NCBI GenBank assembly: GCA_963921825.1
Contig: OY997594.1
Coordinates: 6,515,001-6,579,000 of the forward strand
Reading direction: 5' to 3'
DNA from: Erodium maritimum
Lineage: Eukaryota; Streptophyta; Magnoliopsida; Geraniales; Geraniaceae
Length of the DNA stretch: 64,000 bases
Under the pieces are notes generated by a model. The model saw nothing but the letters and a program-made list of their open reading frames with translations, was not told the origin of the DNA and made no database searches. The position numbers and the translations under genes are program-made. This document shows positions 47,371 to 64,000 of this stretch, one piece after another. Positions within the stretch are counted from its first letter, which is position 1, and the number at the start of each line of letters is the position of its first letter.

Positions 47371-48435
47371 GTAAGCACATTATGTGTCCTGTCACGTGGG
47401 TTTCGTGATGATTAGATGGTCAACGATGATGTCCAAATGCGTCTTATTGATATATCGAATCGTATTGTTTGAAGGAGAACAACGTCGAATCGTTTCGATA
47501 GAATCTTGTCTTCGTCGAATCTGCGAAAGCGCAGATTCGACATCGATGAATCCGCAGACTTTGTCGCAGGTCTATTCGACGGATTCGGGGCCATTTGAAT
47601 CCGAGCCCAACGAATCTTGGGTCGACGCGTGGTCGGCGTTTCGGCTTTAAAGCCCGACACCAACGCTTCGTCTTCTCCACGCATTCAGGATTCTTTGTCA
47701 ACCGTTTCTCTACCGACGTTGCTCCAACAAGATCACGCCACCGGCGTTTCTCCGAAAAACTTGGGCCACCGGCGTTTCTCTAGCAAGCTCAAGCCACCTG
47801 CCGTCTCTCCGACTTTTGTTTCGTCATCTCTCCATCTGTCGTTTCTACAACTGTCATTTCATCACCAGCGTTTCTCCAACCGTTGATTCTCCACCCACAG
47901 TTTCTCCCACCGTTGTTTCAACACCGCCGTTTCTCCCACTACCGTTTCTCCACCAATGGACAACAAATCCGGCATCGATGGCTCAAACACGGAGCCGGGC
48001 TCGTATCACGGGCAGCCTGTAATGGGAACGCATATTCTGCCGATGGTCTTGTATGCAAGACTTGATGTAAATCCGCCAAGAATGCTACGTAGGTACCGAA
48101 AGTGGAGTCGGTCCAAAGAAATTACATTGACGTGTGTGTGGCTCAAAATGGAGGAACAAGGAGTCGAATAATCTAGCGATGCCTTTTGGGATAACATACG
48201 AGGGGAGCTCGGCAACGTGACCCGACAAACCCCGGAGACTGAGCGGTCCACCGAGAACTGTAAATATCATTGGACCGTCATCAACCGGAAGGTAAAGTGG
48301 TTTAACATGTGCTGGTCGGAGATGAAGCACATTTACCAACCCGGTTTGTCCGACGCCCAACTTATGGATCTTGTAGAGGAGGTGTATGCCAAGAAATGCG
48401 AACACCAGTTTATATAGCAGTACTAGTGGGTCCTC
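47371..48435 (+). mobile_element. PIF/Harbinger remnant with ORF1 relic
   Basis: The left part has many CGTTTCTCC and CACCG phrases like 27.6-27.9 kb. From 47,956 the frame reads MDNKSGIDGSNTEPGSYHGQ. The DNA-binding region follows: CVWLKMEEQGVE, a stop, then FWDNIRGELGNVTRQTPETE and ENCKYHWTVINRKVKWFNMC. The next segment, EMKHIYQPGLSDAQLMDLVE, has the KHIYQ block seen in the other copies. The sequence then stops matching near 48,420. It carries at least one stop and lacks the C-terminal part and any transposase. Confidence 0.65.
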
Positions 48436-48661
48436 GTGTAGGATCATCCATGCTGGATCGAGTCGTAGGCCGTACAAGTTGGAAACACAACCAGATTCCC
48501 GGAGTTACTAATTAACTTCAAGAACCGGGTTGTGTTTCCGGCCGGTACAACCAGAAGAGCCCATCCAGAAGGGATGAGAAGGTCAGCAACTGCTGGCCAA
48601 CAACTTCTAATTCGTTTTGGAGGTATAATGTGACGACATGACTTCATTTGAGCTTAGTTTT

Positions 48662-48833
48662 CCATAGTCAAAGATGCCAGTTAGACCGGAAAAGCGGTTG
48701 TGACATTGCTCTTGGAACATAACAAGTACTGTCACGTTACCAAATATTTGACACGGTCACGTGCTAGTACTTGTTATGTTCTCAACAACAATGACAGTAA
48801 CCCTTTCATGTTACTTGCCATCTTTGATTATGG
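48662..48833. repeat. 172-bp imperfect hairpin (small fold-back element)
   Basis: Outer arms CCATAGTCAAAGATGCCAG and, on the complement of the right side, CCATAATCAAAGATGGCAAG. Pairing continues inwards at roughly 75-80% identity to a perfect 16-bp inner pair, GAACATAACAAGTACT (48715-48730 and complement at 48766-48781), around a loop of 35 bases. No target duplication is obvious. It could be a MITE or a precursor-like fold-back. Confidence 0.8.
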
Positions 48834-49568
48834 ATGACCGGGAATATAATTTGAAGTCGTGTTTTCATATTACACCCCTAGAATCATTACTCAAACTCCA
48901 AGAAGATGGCACATAAATCATATTTACATTGTACTTCCATTCAAACGTTTCGAGAAATAATAATATGCGTAGAGTCGGGTCGTATTTTGTTTTTTTAACC
49001 AACATTATTTTCAATTAAATCGGGATTAGACCGAATCAGTCTAATCCCACTGTGAACCGAAACCAATAAGGCCCATGTTCAGGGTCTAATTGTACCCTAT
49101 TCCATGGCGGAAGGTCTTAGGTTTATGGTGTCTCTTTCCATGAATTTTACGACGACTCTCTAAGAACCAGGAGTGAAGATAGCAAGTAAGGGGTGTACAT
49201 GGGTAGATATCCGTCTTCGAAAAGGAATTTTTATCTATCCGTGCGGATGCGAATTTTGATTTTTGTGATCCACGGCTCATCCATAACAAATGAACATTTG
49301 ACGGATTTCATCCGCAAAATATACGGGTGGATTGGATATAATCCACGTGATCCGTGACTATAATCAAAATCTAAGATGAAAGCTGTTTTTAAGAAGAAAA
49401 AAAACTAATACCATTTTTTTATTCAAGCAATTGTACGACACCTAGTTACATTATAAAATACTACACATGATTTATTACATGAATATGGATTTCACGCATG
49501 TAGTTGGGTCGATTAGTAATGACTTTTGTAGTATGGTTGGTTAAACTGTATGTATTAAATTGAGTTTA
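48834..49568. other. Intergenic sequence with a dispersed repeat
   Basis: Contains the copy of the repeat shared with 36,005-36,178 (about 49,019-49,120). It also has a segment at 49,190-49,370 with repeated ATCCGTG, GGATnnnATCC and CGGATTTCATCCGC words of a kind often found in plant transposon remains. No gene is seen. Confidence 0.35.
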
Positions 49569-49874
49569 GAGCATCTCCAATGGTCTACCATGACTAGTGT
49601 CAAGAAGCCATGGTAGGATGCTTTTTGGCTTTCTCTCTCCTCCTTACCATGGCCTCTCCAACGGTCTGCCATGACTAGTAGTAGGGAGTCATGGTTTGTA
49701 GTTGTTTTTGGAGCAAAATGGCCTCCTCTCTCCTCTAAAATAGCTCTTGCCATGGCATTGCGTCGTGTCTGGATCCTCACACGACCCGTAACCACACCCC
49801 CTTGCAATGACGTCCTGCCACGACGAGCCGTGGCAAAACCGTGACAGGCCCTGCCACGACCGTTGTGGATGCTC
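49569..49874. mobile_element. PIF/Harbinger-like MITE with TTA duplication
   Basis: A 306-bp element with ends GAGCATCTCCAATGGTC and GACCGTTGTGGATGCTC, flanked by TTA on both sides (49566-49568 and 49875-49877). Internal words such as CCATGACTAGT and GCCACGAC recur. No coding capacity. Confidence 0.85.
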
Positions 49875-50448
49875 TTAAAAGAAGAAGGTTATGGTCTAAG
49901 GTTGAAAAAGGCAGAGAGCAGAAAAGGGTTGAGAATGAAAGGATGGTTTAGAGGACCTCGCCATTGTTTAGGACGTTGAAGACAATGTAATTACAGAATT
50001 GAGAATCTAATTACTATTTTTTTTTTCTAAAGAATGAACTGAGTATTGGAAACAACTGAATCACCTTTTTTTCTTATACCAAAAACATCTGGCTAAGCAA
50101 AGATTGTTTCCAAGTGACATAAAACAAGTAATTATGACATTATCATATGGTCAGCTAAAACCCCATATAAGCCATCAAACTCATCTATATTACATATTTG
50201 ACAACACAACTGTAAGCCACCATGGATGATCCAGATCCAACAATTCTCCCCAAACTTCTGCATGTTACATCACAGCAACATTAGGCCCTTTGGTCTTCAA
50301 GATAGTCCCAGCTTCATAACTATGAGGATATAAAGTTGAAATCAGTAACACTGACAAATCAAGTATGGAATAAAGCAAATGATTTATCTGAGTTGCTAGC
50401 TAAGAAGCAGTGGCATTACTGTAAAACAAACATGAAGGATGGTTCAAT

Positions 50449-60056
<9,608 letters not shown>

Positions 60057-60449
60057 GTGGCGCTGGGAACGCCTTTGAGGAGCCAATTTTCAAGATCTAC
60101 CGATCACCGCTTCACGCCCAAAACCACGAAATTCAAAACCAAATTAAAAACAACCACAACATTTTCAAATTCAAAACCATACAGTGATCTACATTCTACA
60201 ATACGCAAGACTCACAGGCAAGGGAAAGACAGAGTTCGAGGAAGAACATGGAACGAACTACTCCGAAAAAAGCAACTCCAATCCGCGAATAATCTGCAGG
60301 ACGAAGCCAATCCTATAAGATTTGAGATGCAAATCCACAAAACGCTTGTTCACAAATCAGTTGAGGATCGTGAGATCGAGATTTGGGCAGTGAAATCGAA
60401 ATTGTGATCAGATCTGGGGCAGGGGAAAGAGGGGAAAAACCTGGAATTG

Positions 60450-60560
60450 GAATCGGAAAATGCAGGAACGGTAGATTGAGGAGAGATGAGGGTGGTGCAC
60501 ACGTAGGAGAAGGAGCAAGAGCAAAGCAAGGGTCTTTCTCTTCTAAATACGGTCAATTTA
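60450..60560 (-). other. Possible 5' untranslated exon of kinesin-13A
   Basis: On the minus strand a CT-rich stretch ends TTCCAATTCCAG|GTTTTTCC, a good splice donor near 60,450. A leader intron down to about 60,100 would place the ATG at 60056 in the second exon. This is inference; no TATA box was found. Confidence 0.4.
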
Positions 60561-60569
60561 GGGCTGGAC

Positions 60570-61739
60570 ACGGGCCCTTTAGTTTTTATCATTTTTATCA
60601 TCATTTAATAAATTTTCAAGTTATGATCTATCTGTTAATGTTATGGTATTTGGACATTTTACCATAGTTTTGTGTTCCCGCATGTGATACTGTTTCAACA
60701 ACATTACTCAGATCTTTGTCATTATTAAAGTCAATTTTACTTCGTCATTATGATTGTAAAAAAAATGTGTGAATTGTTAAGGTTATGTATTTATCAAATG
60801 AATATAAAAAATTGAACAAGTGATGATGTAATAATGATGTCATCATCTTTACTACCCGATAAACCTTTGAGCATCTGAGACTGAGAGAGAATTTTTTGAT
60901 AACGCTTAGTTTTCGAGTGACAACATGTTAAATGGTCCTCTTGAGAATTCGAATCATTAAATAATACAACTTAAAAAATGAAATGGACAGACCGACGTCA
61001 ACATTAACGGTAATTAAGCCCCCACAGTAGCGTTCTGCAACTGCCAATGCTTTTAGAGTAACAAATCTACGTTTCTATCGTGTTCAAGTTTTCAAAATTA
61101 TATCCTTGATTCAGGAAACTGAAATCAACATAATTTGTAAGAAATTCAAGCAAACCAAAGAAAGATATCTCATTTCATCTAGGATGTATAATTAAGTAGC
61201 TATTCTCCTAGTAGACTCATCAAGCTTTTCCTAGAACAGATGGTAACACATCATAATTAATTCATCATCGACCGTCTTCAAACTTAGGAAACAAGATATG
61301 TCCCAAACCTACCAAATCTCTTCAATCTGTTTCAATATACCAAATTCTTCAGTCACTTTCACTATCTACCATGAGAGAGAACCAAATATTGAACAATCTC
61401 TTTCCCTATCTACAGTGCAAGAACACCAAATCTTCTTCAATCCCGCTTTCAACATCTACCACAAGAGAACCAGATATTCTTCAATATGTCCCATAAGTCT
61501 TTTACTAACTGGTTTCTGCTATTTATGAGTGAAACCATATGGGTAAATGTATGCAAGCAACCCAAACTATAAATTCCACAGAAATCACACAATTTAGAAA
61601 TCCGAGTGAGCCAAAATGCTAGGCACAACAAGTCAATCAAGTTACCATTACAGAAGTCTCAGAAAATGCAAGAAATAAGAATATAAAACTACAGCAACAC
61701 CATGCTCAGAAAATCTCCATCCACACAACCAATTCACAC
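60570..61739. other. Spacer between kinesin-13A and TCTP
   Basis: No gene recognised. About 61,300-61,480 holds three loose copies of a phrase around TCTACCATGAGAGAGAACCA followed by TCTTCAAT. The right end should contain the 3' untranslated region of TCTP and the left end the kinesin promoter. Confidence 0.4.
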
Positions 61740-63302
61740 TTAGCACTTGACCTCCTTCAAGCCATGGGCAAAGTACAAAAATGTAGGGTCGGCAGCACCA
61801 TCTTTGTAGTAAGCAAACACCAAAGTGGCATCATCATGCATGCTCTCTCCAACAAAGCTGCACGGTACATAAATGTCAGAACATGGAACTTGTCTGAAAC
61901 CAATAAACATCATAGACCATTCGAGGTGAACTTACAACTGAAGGTCGCTAAGCTTGGATAGCAAAAACTTAGTTGCTGCCTCAATGTTCTTCTTGAACAC
62001 TTCTTGAGCCTCGCCCTCCAACTTGGGTGTCAGCGCCTTGATGTACTTCTTGATGAAGGCGACAAATTGCTTCTTGTCAAAAGGAGGTTGCTCCTGAAGT
62101 CAAATTAAATAACATTTGGTCAAATATGAAGCAGGAAGCATCACCAGTGAGTGTGTACTTCTAAAAAATCTATAAGCCACCAACCTGAAGCCTGAAAGTG
62201 TCAACAATATCAACCACCTTCACGGCTTGATCATCAACACCCTCATCATCATCAGCACCCTCAGCAGAAGGATTGGCACCAATGTTCACATCAAGTGCTC
62301 CTTGAACAACCCACTGTCAAGAACATAAAACGACATATCTGTCACTAAATATTCACATGAATGGCAAGTTCCTTCCTCAGGTAAATTGTAAGAAAGTAGC
62401 TTATAATAAGTTTAATAGATAAAAGCAAATAATATAAATGCTAAAAATTCTAGTCAAATAATTCTAGTTTTACAGATAGCACAAAAGAAACAAGTTTACA
62501 TACTACATAAATGGTAAATTTTAGCCAAAATCACCAAAGATAAAACAAAACAGTGTACAATACATTACAGGTATAAATTTAACCACTCACAAAGCCAAAA
62601 CAGACTAAATAAACCATGAAACTGTTTAAATTTAGTACTGACCTTTCCCTCAACTTCCCACAGAACACCATTGTGGAGCTCCTTGTATGGAAAGGAGTCC
62701 GAGAGAAGCTCATCACCTTCAATTAGAATTCATACAATCAAAACCAAATAGAATGGGACAATCAAACAAGCAAAAGTGCATCTTAAATTAATTAATGAGA
62801 TTTATCAGATAAGATGCATCTTGCATGACACAACCATAGAGCTTCAGTAATGCCCAAAATCAGCTACAGCCCAAAATCTGGATATTCTTCTTCAATTCTA
62901 ATCCTAAAAACAAATAGATGAATCATAGCTACCAAAATCCGATTTTTCCTTCTCAAAATTCTAATCCTAAGAAACCAAATCCAACAAAAAATCTTTTGTC
63001 ATCAGAAATTATACTTATATTTAACATAATCGATTACACAAATACCAATATCAATCTACTTGCAGATAAGCACAGAACGAACATATAAGAGATCCAGATT
63101 AAAATACACGCTGATAACTGGACAAGCAGAGAGAAGATGAGATCGGGAGCACCAAAATCAAGGACATATACGATACAACAAAACCCAGATCCATGATGTT
63201 ACTATAAAAGCATTCTACAGAGAAACTGAGATTCATGAACAGTAGATACAAACAAGCGTAAAGGAATCGCTTACCGGTGAGCAAATCCTGATAGACCAAC
63301 AT
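61740..63302 (-). CDS. TCTP: Translationally controlled tumour protein (TCTP)
   Basis: Five coding exons, 63302-63275, 62716-62643, 62313-62185, 62093-61936 and 61857-61740, give 507 nt and 168 residues, exactly the usual plant TCTP length. The protein starts [20 protein letters not shown] and continues with [20 protein letters not shown]. The TCTP signature [20 protein letters not shown] lies in the flexible loop. A helical hairpin follows ([40 protein letters not shown]), then [20 protein letters not shown] and the end [15 protein letters not shown] is an abundant cytosolic protein linked to growth, cell-cycle progress and TOR-related signalling in plants. A strong TATA box lies about 105 bases upstream and the leader is CT-rich, consistent with the terminal-pyrimidine control known for TCTP mRNA in animals. 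The gene looks intact. Confidence 0.98.
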
Positions 63303-63408
63303 GATTTTAGATCAGATCTCTCTCGGAATCGATCCAAAGCTGCAGCAGGAGGAGGAGGCACGGAGTCGAGAGAGCGTGAGAGGGTTTGGAGAGTGAGCTC
63401 AGCGAGAA

Positions 63409-63416
63409 TATATATA
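63409..63416 (-). promoter_or_regulatory. TATA box of TCTP
   Basis: TATATATA followed on the minus strand by a CT-rich stretch, about 105 bases before the ATG. A transcription start near 63,375-63,380 is expected. Confidence 0.6.
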
Positions 63417-63600
63417 GGCGGCGAAGGGGTTTTTTTGGGGAAAGGAAGAAGGAGACGCAACCTGGACGAGTCTGCATGTGAAATGACATTTATGCCCTTT
63501 CCACAAATGGGCCCTTCTTTATGGGCCGTTGTTTGGCCCATGTTCAAGAACTGTATATGGGTCAGTTACCCGCACTGTTGTAAAATTGTAGTCTGATCCG

Positions 63601-63863
63601 TTTTTTTTATCAGCAAGTTCTTTTATAAAAATCTAACGATTACAGATTGTAATCGAAGGACAAGGGTCAAGCCTTCAAGGAGACATACAAACAAGAGCAT
63701 CGTTAAAAACGATCTCAGAACAGGTCCAACAAGGGGACAACAATACAATGGTCTCAAAACCAGATTTACCAAACTCTAAGCAACAAGTTTTAACAGCCAA
63801 CAAGGGCAACTAAAGAAAACACAACCTAGCCCCAACAAGGGGAACTAAACCAAACAGTTCAGC
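63601..63863 (-). mobile_element. Retroposon insertion upstream of TCTP
   Basis: A 263-bp segment flanked by a perfect 12-bp duplication TAGTCTGATCCG (63589-63600 and 63864-63875). It begins on the plus strand with eight T, that is, an A-tail on the minus strand. Repeated phrases CCAACAAGGGsAACTAAA and CCAACAAGGGGACAACAA lie inside. An A-tail plus a duplication of this length is the mark of target-primed retroposition, so this is a SINE or a 5'-truncated LINE. It stands about 190 bases upstream of the TCTP TATA box. Confidence 0.85.
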
Positions 63864-63875
63864 TAGTCTGATCCG

Positions 63876-64000
63876 CTTAGGTCCCAAAATCTGTAAAAAC
63901 GTTAGATTTGTCGTCCTATTTATGCCCCAAAATCTAAAAATCGTCCGGTTCACCGTCCAGTCTAATTAGTCAAAAATTTGGGACTCCAATTTGTGAAATT
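63876..64000. other. Right edge of the window
   Basis: No feature is recognised in the short remaining sequence. Confidence 0.4.

Overview
The window is nuclear DNA of a flowering plant, most probably a eudicot. Genes have many short exons with GT-AG introns, the intergenic space is AT-rich, and plant-type transposable elements fill most of the space between genes. Seven protein-coding genes can be supported. From left to right they are: a single-exon ERF/AP2 transcription factor (793-1320, +); an 11-exon gene for a protein with an SGF11-type zinc finger (16305-5053, -); a single-exon FPF1-like gene (26806-26483, -); an unrecognised 61-residue gene with its own TATA box (40869-41054, +); a PP2C40/POLTERGEIST-like phosphatase (46214-43545, -); kinesin-13A (60056-50449, -); and TCTP (63302-61740, -). 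Every exon model given here was joined by hand and keeps its reading frame at every junction.

The right third (43.5-63.3 kb) is a conserved block. From memory, PP2C40, kinesin-13A and TCTP lie close together on Arabidopsis chromosome 3 (At3g16560, At3g16630, At3g16640). Here they keep the same order and share one strand. The left two thirds hold isolated genes among transposon remains.

Mobile elements by region: 1.6-4.2 kb holds two LINE ORF1 relics. 18.6-20.1 kb holds a TRIM-like fossil next to a LINE reverse-transcriptase relic. 22.1-25.4 kb is a 3.3-kb inverted duplication of a PIF/Harbinger element with a further small element inserted in one arm. 27.3-31.7 kb is a Harbinger element split by a solo LTR with a perfect target-site repeat. 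32.1-33.3 kb is a repeated MITE array broken by an insertion. 35-36.4 kb and 47.4-48.4 kb hold more Harbinger pieces. Retroposon-like insertions lie near 38.8 kb and 63.6 kb. No Harbinger DDE transposase was recognised anywhere, although ORF1 relics occur repeatedly.

The most striking pattern is a set of small fold-back elements of about 290-390 bp with 9-bp target duplications, as Mutator-like elements make. Four lie inside introns of three different host genes and a fifth lies in the Harbinger inverted repeat. Three of the intronic copies have perfect non-trivial 9-bp duplications. With the Harbinger inverted duplication and a separate 172-bp hairpin at 48.7 kb, the window holds several sequences that could fold into double-stranded RNA if transcribed.
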